Origin: Rhizodiscina lignyota
Taxonomy: Eukaryota; Ascomycota; Dothideomycetes; Aulographales; Rhizodiscinaceae
Reading direction: 5' to 3'
DNA length: 64,000 bases
NCBI GenBank assembly: GCA_010015805.1
Contig: ML978135.1
Span: 372,001-436,000 of the forward strand
Below the pieces are notes generated by a model that was not told the DNA's origin, did not search any database, and saw nothing but the letters and a program-made list of their open reading frames with translations. Of the stretch, positions 10,274 through 20,911 are shown one piece after another (within the stretch, counting starts at the first letter, position 1; each line of letters opens with the position of its first letter). The translations under genes were made by a program, and so were the position numbers.

Positions 10274-10766
10274 CTTGAATGACAGTCTGGGCTTGGCGCG
10301 ATTGAGGTCTATGGGAGATAACGTTAGCTCATGCTGGATCTTAAGGACTATTTGAAGCCTGCGGACACCCGCCGCGAAGTCTTCTGGCTAATCTAAAGGA
10401 GCACGGCAGTGCTGACGATGGATGGATTTACAATCACTAAGCCCGATCAGGCGGCTTTCGCTCCACCGCGGATGCTCACGCCCCGCCCCGCTCCTAAAAG
10501 TTGTCGTTGTTCACGGGTGGAATTTGGGGAAGGACGCTTAAGAAGCGCTCGCCAATGCCGAAAATATCCCAATGCCGCTCTAACGACCCAATCAGCTACG
10601 AGATTCGAAAGGATTTGAGTTTAAGTAGAGTTCTAGATTTTATCACGTGACACGAACGCCACCAATAGCTCCTGAGCCGGCCTCAGTCGAGTTCTCTAAG
10701 AGTTGAACAATATCGCTGTTGCAAGGCGATGATTGTCTCTTAGTAATCAGTTATTACATTACATGT
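10274..10766. other. Gap between OYE and alpha/beta hydrolase genes
   Basis: A 493-bp region holding the OYE promoter and the hydrolase 3' end. No gene, repeat or RNA is recognised. Confidence 0.4.
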
Positions 10767-11624
10767 TCAAAATTTGACACCTGCCAAAAAGTCAAGCATC
10801 TCGTGGGAAATGTCCTCCAGATGAGTCTCGAGCGCGAAATGCGGCCCATCCACAAACTTCACGATGGCGTTCGGAAGATCTCTCTTGTACGCTTCTGCTC
10901 CCGGCGGGATAAAGAACGGGTCATTCTTGCCCCATACCGCCAGCAGCGGCACTTGACTATTACGCATCCATTCCTGGAACTTGGGATAGAGCTCGACGTT
11001 TGTCCGATAATCGTAGAACAAGCCCAGTTGGATCTCGCCTTGCCCTGGTCTCTGAACTAGCGCCCAATCGAGGTTGTACGTCTCCGGTGGGACAGAGTCT
11101 GGATCAGGAGCACCATGGACGTACTGCCACTTGAAGAAGTCGAAGGTTGGAGCAAGAGCCTTTCCATCTTCCTCACTGCCCGACTTCCAGTACTTCTTCA
11201 CCACCTCCCAGAACTCTCCGAGCCCTTCTTCGTAGGCATTGCCGTTCTGCGTCACAATGGCCGTGATGGCGTCTGGCCGTTTGAGTGCAAGCCGGAAAGC
11301 AGTTGGCGCACCGTAATCGAAGATATACACCGCAAATCGCTTGATATTGAGGGTATCCAAGAAAGCGGCAACAGTATTGGAGAGGTTATCGAACGTATAC
11401 TTGAAGTCTTCTGGTGCTTCTGTGAATCCGAAACCTGGCAAGTCCGGAGCGATTACCCTATACTTTTGTGCAAGTATTGGCATGAGATCCCGGTACTGAA
11501 AGGATGAAGCTGGGAATCCGTGAAGTAGGAGGACGACTGGAGAGCTTGGTTGTCCAGCCTCACGGTAGAAAACCTTGACCTTGTCAACCATGACATATTT
11601 AACGTGGACACCGCCGTGAGTCAT
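10767..11624 (-). CDS. Alpha/beta hydrolase, epoxide hydrolase/haloalkane dehalogenase type
   Basis: An intron-less 285-residue protein with a complete alpha/beta-hydrolase core. The oxyanion HGFP motif lies near residues 34-37 (LLLHGFPASSFQYRDL), DLPGFGFTEAP follows, and the nucleophile elbow reads YIFDYGAPTAFRLA. The nucleophile is thus Asp, as in epoxide hydrolases and haloalkane dehalogenases, not Ser. WGKNDPFFIPPGAEAY carries the acid and GPHFALE the catalytic His. It has no signal peptide. It would hydrolyse an epoxide, halide or similar through a covalent Asp ester; the substrate is unknown. It lies upstream of the OYE gene on the same strand. Confidence 0.88.
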   Translation of the reverse strand: MTHGGVHVKYVMVDKVKVFYREAGQPSSPVVLLLHGFPASSFQYRDLMPILAQKYRVIAPDLPGFGFTEAPEDFKYTFDNLSNTVAAFLDTLNIKRFAVYIFDYGAPTAFRLALKRPDAITAIVTQNGNAYEEGLGEFWEVVKKYWKSGSEEDGKALAPTFDFFKWQYVHGAPDPDSVPPETYNLDWALVQRPGQGEIQLGLFYDYRTNVELYPKFQEWMRNSQVPLLAVWGKNDPFFIPPGAEAYKRDLPNAIVKFVDGPHFALETHLEDISHEMLDFLAGVKF

Positions 11625-12479
11625 GATTGTTTAGGTTGACTTTATATAAAGATGGGTATTGTTTGGCGATGGACTCGTTTGATGTCTCGTATATGGAGCT
11701 TGAGAAGAAATCGGAGAGTGGAGATATGGAGAGAGCTAATAGAAGAGATACTTATACCCTTCCTCACATTCCTCAATGTACAATCTTTTTGAGGAATTCC
11801 CTACAACGAGTAGCGGCATATGCGGCCATGATTGCATAAGCTGCGGGCTGTTGGTCCGTCACAAGCAAAACAATCCGCGGAAGTGTTGCGAGCAGGCGAA
11901 TGGAACGTAGAATTAAGCTCTGAGATCTGGAAAACCATTGCAAGTGGATTAGGAAACACTAAGCCCGTTTCGAACTAAATGAAGCACTTGAGTCGTTACT
12001 AATCCTCTTGGTTGCTCAGGTCGCTTACGAAACCTCGTTGGACCGCAACCAACAACTGCGCGGCGACTTTCACCGCCGACAGAAGTCAGCGCATAATTCG
12101 CTCATGACCCGATGACGCAGGGTGGCAGAACACTGATGCAATCGATGAATAGCACGAAGGATCTAATCTCATTGTAGTCTTCATCTTAATAAGTTCGATA
12201 GCGAAATTACACGTGTCCAGATTGTGTCTCTACTCTAATGCATTACGGTTAATGTTCAACGTGTCTAATTTAGAGTATCGTAAAAGTCGTGCAGTCTCAA
12301 ACCCATGCGTGATTTGAAAATTTCCGCGTAATTCAACTTCATCAAAGTCCGTCTTGGTGGTCTATTTGCTGCGCTGCGAACGTTGAGAATACAAAGTCCA
12401 TCGGACCCTATCGAAGCTCATTTCTCATGTTCCGGGATTCATGCCAGCTGTAAGACATGATACATCAGCGTCGGATTCT
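11625..12479. other. Gene-free gap upstream of the hydrolase
   Basis: This 855-bp region contains AT-richer DNA around 12160-12330 and no frame with recognisable homology. It probably includes the hydrolase promoter and the 3' end of the F-box-like gene. Confidence 0.4.
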
Positions 12480-13232
12480 TTAGTTTCCTTCTCCTTCACG
12501 TCTGTTCATCATCCAGTACCACGCAGTGGCCGATTTGGCGGTCCGCGAAGTTCTCCCATCGAGTCTTCGATAAGCGTCGTCAGACTGCTCTGCATTGAGA
12601 AGCTCCCGCATCACCTGCTGTAAAGTAATACGTAGATCTGATACTGCTGGGTCTTCAACAACGCTGGCCCTGAGTCCAAGGGGGTCTCCAGACTTCAGCT
12701 CGAAGTACTTCAGGTTTGGAATGTCAAGAATAGCCCGTATGAACGGAAGATCCAGCAACTTAAGAGCTTCGAGGTTAGAATCGCCCTCAAACTCAACGTC
12801 TGGTGGAAAGTGCCAGGCGCGCCATGGATTTTGCGACAATGTCAAACGCCTGAACGTTCCACCATCTCTCGATAAGCTGGCAAGCGCTGAAACGCCATTC
12901 AGCGCTTCTCTTGGTTCCGCCCACAATCCAGACGAGAGCTCGACAATGTTGATATGCTTCAGATGGTGAATCACGGTACGATCAAAGAATGTCAAGAACC
13001 ATCTCAGATCGCGCGGTTTGATGAAAATTGTCCGATTGTGGAATAAATACGAAAGCACATCCACTCGCGTCTGGCGATCGATATGAGCGAGAGAGATGAT
13101 GTTTTGTAATTCTACGACCAAAGTCTCCTCGCCCTTCCTCGAATGATCCGTCAAGACAAGCAGATCAGTTCCAGGGGAGCAGTAGTCGTAGACTTGGCCG
13201 CGTAATTCGGCTGGCAATTTGCTGAGAAGCAT
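12480..13232 (-). CDS. F-box-like/LRR-type fungal protein, function unknown
   Basis: A 250-residue single-exon frame beginning MLLSKLPAELRGQVYDYC, the LPxELRxxIY pattern found at the start of a large, expanded family of F-box-like proteins in filamentous ascomycetes. The rest is Leu-rich with weakly repeated helices and strands (HHLKHINIVELSSG, FRRLTLSQNPW, LEALKLLDLPFIRAILDIPNLKYFELKSG), suggesting an LRR-like solenoid. Related proteins are presumed substrate adaptors of SCF ubiquitin ligases, but no Skp1-binding evidence can be seen here, so the role is inference. Confidence 0.7.
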   Translation of the reverse strand: MLLSKLPAELRGQVYDYCSPGTDLLVLTDHSRKGEETLVVELQNIISLAHIDRQTRVDVLSYLFHNRTIFIKPRDLRWFLTFFDRTVIHHLKHINIVELSSGLWAEPREALNGVSALASLSRDGGTFRRLTLSQNPWRAWHFPPDVEFEGDSNLEALKLLDLPFIRAILDIPNLKYFELKSGDPLGLRASVVEDPAVSDLRITLQQVMRELLNAEQSDDAYRRLDGRTSRTAKSATAWYWMMNRREGEGN

Positions 13233-13805
13233 GTAGCCGGTCCAAAAGTGAATGACGAAAGACTGAAATTCTAGGTTTTATGTGACTGTTAGAGACTTGG
13301 AAGATAGAGAGAGCAAGGCGTATCTTGAAGATGATGGGTCAAGGGAAGGTGCATCTGATTTCAGAAATGCATGATTCGGAACCATCTATCCGCTCTGCTG
13401 CCTGCACTGCGCCTGCCGCAGCGCCGCAGCTGAATTGAGGACAAAATTGCGGTGGACTTCGCCTTTGAACTGCCCAAATCCGGCCAACCTCAGTGACATT
13501 TAGTGCCACCATTATAACATCCTTTACATCCGGGCTACAAGTCGACCTCACATTTAAATCTATCATCGGAATTCAAAGATGATAGATGCAGCGACTTTTG
13601 ACTTTCAGTAATCCGCATTGGTCGTCAGCACGACCTTTCCGGCTTTCCATGTCGTTCACTACCGGTTCTTCTATCCATCATCATTGGAAGTCAACTGTTT
13701 TGTCACCATCGCGCTTCAAGAAACCTGAATGTTGTAATGCGCCTGCAAGAGGGTCTCGCCAGTCGTGAAATGACGGCGGCCTTTGACGAGTCTAATTTTT
13801 GCAGC
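13233..13805. other. Gene-free gap
   Basis: This 573-bp gap has no recognisable coding, RNA or repeat feature. It separates the F-box-like start from the acyltransferase 3' end. Confidence 0.4.
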
Positions 13806-15209
13806 TCACCACCCTTTAGCATACATGTTCCACTCTCGTTCATCATTCAAGCGATGTTTACAGTCGTCCATGAGCCCTACCACAACCTCCAAGCCTCCAC
13901 CCATCTCTGCTGGCAGAGGCGGCAGTGCAATCTGTAACCCATTCGCAAGACCTATGTCAGGAACCCTCAACGCGTCTATCCGACCCAGTTTATTTCCCCA
14001 GTCCAACTCGTACACCTTGACACCCGACCAGCTTGACTCAGTCACCCTCTTGCCCGGCATGTCCAAATGCGCTGTTGGCTGTATGCGGCCCAGGTCTGGC
14101 AGGTTATTGAACATCACCATCGTGTCGTCGTAGAAGGTCTTCGTCAGCGTTTGATGTGAGCGGCGAATCACGATTGCGACGTCCGCGAGCGGACATGTCA
14201 GAAGCCGGCGGATGGACATTGATGCCATGGCGTAGCTGCTGTAACTACCGAATGTATCTGGGTGCAGCGGTGGGTCTACACGAGAGCGGCCATTCAAGGC
14301 TAGTGTGAAGTGCGTGTCGAAGTCTTCGTCGACGGCAAGAGAGGAGAGTGGGAATTGGCAGCTTATGACGGTGCGCCACAGAAGTGCGGAGAGGGCGTCG
14401 TTGGTAGATATCCATGTCACGTCTTCGTGGGGAAGTTGGGCATTTGTCGGATCAGCGTTCCGTTTGAGCTCCTGCAGTGCTGACTTTGAGAAATGGAAGA
14501 CTTCGGCGGAGTGATTTGGGTCGAGAACGGCAGGCGGCAACTCGGTTGGCGTGAAGTCGAACAAGGTCCACTCTGGATGATCTTCAATTTTGCCTTTGAG
14601 CAAACCGTCTGGGTTATGGGGTGCCATGAAGCGCTCTCGTCCTTCAAATAAGGTATCTGGCAACTCTGCTGGATTGTTTGTGGGCAGACCTTGTGCTTTA
14701 CGGCACTCTTCTGCCCAAATCTCCAACACCTTACTCCAGCTCGATGCGTCACCTATGATATGCTGGCAGCTCCAACTCATTATCAATCCACCTGGGATGA
14801 AAGTGATTCTGGCGAGGACCATCGGAAAGCTAGTGCCCGGTGGACACCAGGTATTGTCGATGCAGAAAGTCTTCGCGTCAAAGGCGGAACATGGAAATCG
14901 GCGCTGTTTTAGCTCATCGTAGCTCATGTGATATTGGCCTGGTTGAGATAAATCCTGAACCTCGAAGTCCCGGAGCGAGCTTTTCACGAGCTTGTACGAT
15001 TCCCTCTGCGGCGCGCTCAAATCTGGGACAGCGTCACACGCAATGAGCGGAATGCGAGCTGCGGTGGCTTCGAAAGAAGATCGTAAAATTGATATGACTT
15101 CTCCCTTGTCATGGTCCGGAGGCAGGGAAAAGGGAAGCAGAAACCTCAAAAACACTTTCACGCCTCCTCTCTCGAGTATGGTAAGACTGGGGGCTGCGGA
15201 GACGTCCAT
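13806..15209 (-). CDS. BAHD/trichothecene 3-O-acetyltransferase-like acyltransferase
   Basis: An intron-less gene of 467 residues, the usual length for this CoA-dependent acyltransferase superfamily. The catalytic HxxxD motif is HIIGD at residues 150-154. The structural DFGWG-type motif near the C-terminus is represented by YELDWGNKLGRIDALRVP. A third block, NDALSALLWRTVI, matches the conserved region before the second domain. Enzymes of this type transfer acetyl or longer acyl groups to hydroxyls or amines of small molecules such as mycotoxins or pigments. There is no signal peptide, so it is cytosolic. No polyketide or peptide synthase lies in the window beside it, so the substrate is unknown. 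Confidence 0.88.
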   Translation of the reverse strand: MDVSAAPSLTILERGGVKVFLRFLLPFSLPPDHDKGEVISILRSSFEATAARIPLIACDAVPDLSAPQRESYKLVKSSLRDFEVQDLSQPGQYHMSYDELKQRRFPCSAFDAKTFCIDNTWCPPGTSFPMVLARITFIPGGLIMSWSCQHIIGDASSWSKVLEIWAEECRKAQGLPTNNPAELPDTLFEGRERFMAPHNPDGLLKGKIEDHPEWTLFDFTPTELPPAVLDPNHSAEVFHFSKSALQELKRNADPTNAQLPHEDVTWISTNDALSALLWRTVISCQFPLSSLAVDEDFDTHFTLALNGRSRVDPPLHPDTFGSYSSYAMASMSIRRLLTCPLADVAIVIRRSHQTLTKTFYDDTMVMFNNLPDLGRIQPTAHLDMPGKRVTESSWSGVKVYELDWGNKLGRIDALRVPDIGLANGLQIALPPLPAEMGGGLEVVVGLMDDCKHRLNDEREWNMYAKGW

Positions 15210-15540
15210 TTAGATGCAAGTCCGTTCGAAGTTCCTTCTGGGCTATCAATGGAGGTGTTGGGATGTCACGTATAAATAGTGGATGAGCCATATCGACTTT
15301 TCTAAGGCATTTACATTAGCGCAGCGCGGTGGAATTTATCGCTCGGTATGCAAACCTGATGACCAATCTCCAGATCCAGCATAAACGCTCGGATACGTAC
15401 CAGTTAGGAATCATTGAACGTATGAAGCAGCGAGGACTCAAAACGCATTTGTTCTGGCTTTCTTCGCCCTTCCGCTTGCATTCGGACCGGTTGTCGAAAA
15501 CGGCAACCGGTGATGGTCGGTTCGCAGCTCTGATCCCGCC

Positions 15541-15762
15541 CTACTCTTTTTTATTCCCGAGAACACCGAGAGCCCACAAGGCAAAGCATACCGCGATAAT
15601 AATAGATGCGATAACAGGTAGTAGGATGTAACGAAAGGGAAAGAAGCGCGTGCGTCCATTATGCAAGACCAATGGAATACGGTTCGCCGGGGAGCGGGGC
15701 TCCAGCGACGATGTAGCTGTCAATGTACTGCCCATAGTTGCAGTCTTCTTCACTGGATCCAT
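15541..15762 (-). CDS. Possible small single-pass membrane protein
   Basis: A 73-residue frame starting MDPVKKTATMGSTLTATSS. It has a clear hydrophobic helix at about residues 45-68 (FRYILLPVIASIIIAVCFALWALGVLG) and a basic tail (NKKE). Fungal genomes hold many such short tail-anchored hypotheticals, but I recognise no family. It could be a chance frame; support is the single strong membrane helix, which is uncommon in random frames. Flanking sequence to 16749 holds no other gene I can defend. Confidence 0.35.
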   Translation of the reverse strand: MDPVKKTATMGSTLTATSSLEPRSPANRIPLVLHNGRTRFFPFRYILLPVIASIIIAVCFALWALGVLGNKKE

Positions 15763-16749
15763 CTTATTGATGGATTCTTCGGTCTCGTTCGAAATCTAAG
15801 AGACTTCCAACACGTCTTATGAACATTCGGACACAGTCTGACAGGAGCGATCGTGGCGTTGCTGAGTTTCGGGGCTGACTCTATTGGTATCCGCCGATAC
15901 GATAGAGTGCGGTAGAGTAATCTTAAGGAGATGAGGGAGCCTCCTTTTATATCATACCCCTCGACCCATAGCACCTACATCGAGCTCTTTTCGCTTTTTG
16001 AACTTGTGCCTGTTTAATGAAATATCCGATATCAAAGAAGCGTTGACTGAATCTTAAGCATCCCCACCAACGCGCGGTATCTATTTTGCATCAGCCCGAG
16101 CCGCCGCCATCCTCCGTTTGCGAGCGCGTGCCGCTCCTCCATACTCCGTACCCCGGGGCTTATTATCAGCCTTCCAACTCTCGAACGGAGACCGCCTTTT
16201 ACGCGAGCTCCTTATGCGAACAAGACTTCATGCTGTGAAACCAGCTCGCGTTGCCTAACATTACTCAACGGTACCCCGCACGATTCTGAATTTATGGCGT
16301 CTGCTCGATCAGACCAGCACTGGAGAGAAAGAGCTTACAAGTACGGATCATGCACCAAGCGAGTCTCGCAGGCGCTGCTGGAGAGCTTCTTAGCTGCGGA
16401 CAGATCGATTGTAGGTCTCGCAATCGAAGGATGGGGCACACGCAGGCATCCCTTTCGTGCTACTGTAAAGCCTACTCACTATCGAATGATTGATCGACGT
16501 TATCTTATCACAGAGAAGAACAAAGCATGAATGGGGGAAGATGCAGCACTAGAGCTGTGCCGCTGCCGAACTGATGGTCGCGTGTTGCACGGTCGAATTT
16601 ATGCGCAGCAAGTCTCGCTTACTGTGCTTCAGTAGGTATCGAACAGAATCATGGTAATGACAGTCAAGCGGTCACGACCGAATTTCTCATAATGATCAAT
16701 GTTCGATTGATTTCTCCAAGGTCGCTACAGTAAACCGAGCACTTGATGA
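15763..16749. other. Gene-free gap
   Basis: Nearly 1 kb without a supported gene. A plus-strand 78-residue frame at 16294-16530 looks random. No repeats or RNA genes were found. Confidence 0.4.
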
Positions 16750-17400
16750 TCACCCTTGATGCTGCGTGCGAATGTGCCTGTTCAAATTGTCTTTTCTGGA
16801 GAAGCCTTGAATAGAGAACTTGCACCCTTCATACCGACAGAAAAAGCGCTCAAATTCTACGGTCTCTGGATGCCTATCTCTCAGATGACGTCGAAGGTCC
16901 TTTTTGAATTGCAAAGTCATGTCACACGTATTCATCGGGCATTTGAATGGTTTATCATGCTTTTTGAGGTGCTTGCTGCGCGGCAGTGTGAGAAGGAATA
17001 CCTGAGCACTTGTAATGGCTTTAACTTACTTTTTCATCCACCGTTGAGCAAATGTCTGGGAACATTTTTCGCATTGATAGGCAACAGTGGTCGTTTCGGC
17101 AGTAGTGACGGAGCCTGTCGCTTCCATAGATTCATTGGGATTCTTGGAGACATCGATGCTAGATCGTGATTGTTGTAAGGAGTGGTCGAAGATCGCATGA
17201 TCTTCCGAAGATTGCGCAGTCGAAGGCCAAAACTCTCTGTGCACCCCACCAACCTGTCCAGCAGGCACGGCAGTGCTTGACGACGGGCCCCAATCGTATT
17301 CCGGTAGGGGACCTCCATTACCGGACTGCAGCCACTCAGGACTAACGGATGTGAAAGTTTGGTGTAGATGGTCTTTTAATCCGGCTGAGCCTGGTGGATA
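16750..17400 (-). CDS. C2H2 zinc-finger transcription factor (5' end uncertain)
   Basis: Two exons are clear: 17400-17030 and 16975-16750, with a 54-bp intron. The join completes the first finger: CEKCSQTFAQRWMKN then KHLKKH (Cys-x2-Cys-x12-His-x3-His). Finger 2 is CPMNTC...HLRDRH (Cys-x4-Cys-x12-His-x4-His) and finger 3 CRYEGC...HIRTQH (Cys-x4-Cys-x14-His-x4-His). The protein ends nine bases after the last His. The coding frame is open upstream to 17421 but has no ATG until Met at 17127. A splice acceptor (CTAGTCAG) at 17401-17408 suggests another 5' exon; otherwise translation starts at 17127. It is likely a nuclear DNA-binding regulator. Three copies of a 13-base repeat lie 270-400 bp upstream. 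Confidence 0.75.
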
Positions 17401-17674
17401 CTGACTAGATATGGAAACGCGCTACTTGGAAAGAAGGGGAAGTGTTCAAGCCCGCTGGCAGACTGATAGAATACAAAGAGAGAGGGCCGACAGAAGCGAG
17501 CAGATTAGGAAGTTGATTAACTGAGTATAAGGAATGGATGTCGGTGACCCCTCTGGGGCTGACCGTGAAGAAAGAAGAGATGTATGAGAGGGAATAAGCG
17601 TCCTTATGTTACAATGAGAGATGGACCGTGGGCATTTCAAACGCGTACGCCGTATGGTTGATTCAATGGTCTGG

Positions 17675-17805
17675 ATGGTAGGCCTCAAACTCTGCCACTT
17701 TCTATCTAGTTCCGGATGACTAGCTGCATGGTAGGCCTCAAAATTCGGCACAGCTTCCTAGTCTCAGATCCCACAGCTTCACTAGCTGCATGGTAGGCCT
17801 CAAAA
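17675..17805 (+). repeat. Three direct copies of GGTAGGCCTCAAA
   Basis: The core ATGGTAGGCCTCAAA occurs at about 17675-17689, 17728-17742 and 17790-17804. The second and third copies extend left to ACTAGCTGCATGGTAGGCC. Spacing is about 53 and 62 bp. AGGCCT is itself palindromic. The repeats lie between the divergent C2H2 factor and RNase D-like gene, so they may be regulator-binding sites or a decayed tandem duplication. Confidence 0.7.
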
Positions 17806-18102
17806 CTCTCGCACTAGTGCCCTTTCGGCATCTATGAGAGTTCTGGTTGAGGGCATGCAACGCGATCAATTAGATTTGCCGTGGTTACACAGCACTGATC
17901 GTCTGCATTCAGCTTCCAAATGACAACGCAATGCGGAGCAGTGGCGTTCTCATCATATGGTAAGGGGCTTGGAGAGACCCGCATTAACGATCAGCTGTAA
18001 GCACTCGAAATCATTATTAAAGGTGACTTCAACACGAAACATTTGAGGTAGGTGTACCTAGTTACTGTCTCCTCAAAACTATCATTACTTCTGGAGTCTA
18101 CT

Positions 18103-18855
18103 ATGGCAGAAACAACTACATCGACAATCGTCGACTCTGTTGCCGTCATCCGTGAAATGCTCGATACCTTCGAAGATCTGCCCACATCGCCAGTATCAAT
18201 ATACGTAGATCTTGAAGGGATCGAGCTTTCAAGGAATGGCACTGTATCCATCCTTCAAATGTATATCCTACCACAAGACCATGCATATCTTGTCGACGTC
18301 CATTCACTGCACAGTCAAGCTTTCTCTACCACTGCAACGAATGGGAGAACCAGTCTGAAGACCATCCTCGAGTCGGACGTCATTCCTAAAGCGTTTTTCG
18401 ACGTGCGCAATGACTCGGACGCGCTATACAGCCATTTTCACATTCACCTCGCTGGTGTGGAAGATATTCAATTGATGGAATTAGCAACGAGGACTTTCTC
18501 CCGGCGAACTTTGAATGGCCTTGCCAAATGCATTGAGAGAGACGCTCCGATGAGCTCGGCCGAGAGATTGGCATGGAACACTGCGAAGGAAAAGGGCAAG
18601 GGATTGTTCGCACCAGAGCGAGGCGGGCGCTATGAGGTCTTCAATGAGCGCCCACTAGCCCCGGAGATTGTCTTGTACTGTGTGCAAGACGTCCGCATCC
18701 TCCCGAAACTGTTGTCCTATTATCAAAACAAGCTTGGTAACGCTTGGAAGGAAAGAGTCCAGGAGGCAACCAGGGACAGAATCATACAGTCGCATGGAGC
18801 AAATTTCAATGGCAAAGGACGACACATGGCCTTAGCTCCAGCAGGATGGCATTGA
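18103..18855 (+). CDS. RNase D-like 3'-5' exonuclease domain protein
   Basis: A 250-residue single-exon gene; the first ATG of the family-like frame is at 18103. It shows the DEDDy exonuclease motifs in order: Exo I as VDLEG (Asp and Glu) near residue 35, Exo II in FFDVRNDSDALYSHF, and Exo III as the Tyr-x3-Asp in LYCVQDVRILPKL. ELATRTFSRRTLNGLAKCIER is the typical helical segment before Exo III. Fungal stand-alone proteins of this kind are related to RNase D/Egalitarian/WRN exonuclease domains and degrade RNA or DNA 3'-5'. No HRDC or targeting signal is visible, so the substrate and location are open. Confidence 0.85.
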   Translation: MAETTTSTIVDSVAVIREMLDTFEDLPTSPVSIYVDLEGIELSRNGTVSILQMYILPQDHAYLVDVHSLHSQAFSTTATNGRTSLKTILESDVIPKAFFDVRNDSDALYSHFHIHLAGVEDIQLMELATRTFSRRTLNGLAKCIERDAPMSSAERLAWNTAKEKGKGLFAPERGGRYEVFNERPLAPEIVLYCVQDVRILPKLLSYYQNKLGNAWKERVQEATRDRIIQSHGANFNGKGRHMALAPAGWH

Positions 18856-19107
18856 CATTGTGTATCGTAAATGAAGAGTAGTTCTTGTTATCGATCATTT
18901 AGTTTGCCACTCCCAGAATGCGAAAATGATCTCGGAAGCTAGCGCACTCCCCTCGAGTTCGCCGTTGCGGCCAGCTCTCGCAGTGTCGTCCATCTACTCG
19001 GCCTTTTTGAGATGTATACCCTCTGATGTTTGATCTTTGTCGTTCGCATCGAAGCTCTCACGGATACTTTAGTTGATGTTCTCGATGAGCTTCGGTACCT
19101 TTGAAGT

Positions 19108-19719
19108 TCACACGAGGTCCTCGCACTCGTTACAGAGAAGCCCCGGGAGCAATTTGACTTTTACTTTGTGCAGAGTTTGATAACGCTTTTGAGCATCAAC
19201 CAGAAGAGCACTCATATTAACAATATTCCTTGCCGTGTCCTCGAGAGCCTCGGTAATTCCAGGTTCATGATTCGCCTCTCTACTCCAACACCAAGCATGG
19301 AAACAGACCGAAACGGTGAGGTTGGTAAGCGGAGCTCCTGGAGGGCAAAACTGGAGCGCATATGGAATACTCTTCCATGGTCGACTCCTATCAATAAGAC
19401 TGGTGGTAATAGGGCTGGCCAAATTCAACTTTTGGAGATGTTTCAAATTTCCGCCCACACGTAGGCAAAAACTGGGCAAGTGTCTAGCGTCAATCCATAC
19501 CCATACCGAGCTGAGAATTACTTTGTAAAATTCACCCCGTAGCTGTTGATTCGTGTGAAGAAGTGGGAAACTGATTTGAAACAGAGGGATGAATAAGGCG
19601 CTGTCTACCTCGCGCCGGTCGTCTAACATCCACTCGTAGATTTCGAGCCTGAGCTCGAGTGGAAGACGTAGTGAGTGGAAGACGTAGTAGGTGGAATGTA
19701 GGCTGCGACTTGTAGTCAA
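19108..19719 (-). CDS. F-box-like fungal protein, function unknown
   Basis: A 203-residue frame beginning with a short basic/aromatic leader and then LRLPLELRLEIYEWMLDDRR, the same F-box-like signature as the gene at 12480-13232. It is followed by LLHTNQQLRGEFYKVILSS, the second conserved block of this family (typically LLxTxRxIRxEAxxxF). The remainder is Leu-rich with no named domain. Family expansion makes a specific function impossible to assign; ubiquitin-ligase adaptor is the usual guess. Confidence 0.7.
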   Translation of the reverse strand: MTTSRSLHSTYYVFHSLRLPLELRLEIYEWMLDDRREVDSALFIPLFQISFPLLHTNQQLRGEFYKVILSSVWVWIDARHLPSFCLRVGGNLKHLQKLNLASPITTSLIDRSRPWKSIPYALQFCPPGAPLTNLTVSVCFHAWCWSREANHEPGITEALEDTARNIVNMSALLVDAQKRYQTLHKVKVKLLPGLLCNECEDLV

Positions 19720-20911
19720 TGATGCTAGTTAAGGTGTTCCACTACTGAATATGTAAAGTTGATAAAGTTGATGGTGAAAGAAAGCAATGCCGCTTGAGAG
19801 TTGTAAGCCTAGGCTGCAGAGCGCTCTCATATAAGGTAGTGAAGAGAAGAAAAGCATCTTGACATGTGACTTCACACTACTAAGGAGCTAATCTACAAAG
19901 CCGTTCACTGTATTAAGTTCCTCCGACTACTACAAGAGGTTTCGTATATCAATTAGTTTATATTCAACGTCATCCAGGAGTAACGTAATAAACCTGCGTT
20001 AGAAGTTTATATCAGAAGTTCTTAGGCAATAGCTTGTTAATCTTCTTGCATTAGAAGATTTGCTCCTTATTATCACGGAGAGGAGACACTATTACAGGTC
20101 TACACGCTCATGAGAAACCAGGTCCTTCGTACAACGTTGAGAATTCTCGCTCTGTTGTTTCTGACGCTCAGCACACAGTTGGGTTTCTTTCTCTCTTCGC
20201 CTCCCGAATAGAGTCAGTCACCTTTCAAGATTCTTTTTCAGCCTTCACAGCCTTCAGATTTTCTGAGGGCACAATGCCACTCAAGAACATACAAAATCTG
20301 AGAGCACAACTCAGAAGCAGCGCCTCACATGATTACCGCATCACACAGCTGAAGAATGGATACTAGTCAATCTCATCCGTCGTCGGCCAGTCCATCTCCT
20401 TGATTGCTCCTTCGAACATGTTCTTAATCCCCCCCTTTTCACCTTGGAATAGGAGCTACTGACGTTGGGCAAGGGAACGGCGAGTATCGAGTTACAACAT
20501 CACACGCTGGGTATTGAGAACTCATTTACAAGTCGGAACGGCTCCCATCTCTGGGCAGAAAGAGGTTGTAGAACGGCTCTTTACACGAAAGATTGCGAAT
20601 TGGGTGCGATATCTAGCAAAACTCCAATCACGTCCAACTGGAAGGCAAATCAAATGTTGAGAAAATTATTTTGAAGTTCTGTTATCTATGTCTCAATAAT
20701 TACTCACGGTTGTCACTTAGGTACGGTCTTTCAGTTTGAAGATTCTGAGAATGGGTTTTGTAACGAGAGAGTGCAAGTTGCTAGTTCCGATAGGCTTGTG
20801 ACATACGCACAAATTATTGCAATTAGAAGCCTCAGGAACAAGTTCCTATTCTAGCAGAGGTCTATTTAGTTTTCTAGGCTCGAGGATAACCCATCATGGA
20901 AACGTCCCCTT
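19720..20911. other. Gene-free gap
   Basis: About 1.2 kb without a recognisable gene. It is AT-rich and stop-dense at 19860-20090, as expected for old non-coding or transposon-derived DNA, but no terminal repeats or transposase pieces are identifiable. Confidence 0.4.

Noticed and set aside
17446-17751. 101-residue minus-strand frame as the 5' part of the C2H2 gene
   Set aside because: It does not link in frame to the finger exons and contains pyrimidine-rich promoter-like sequence.
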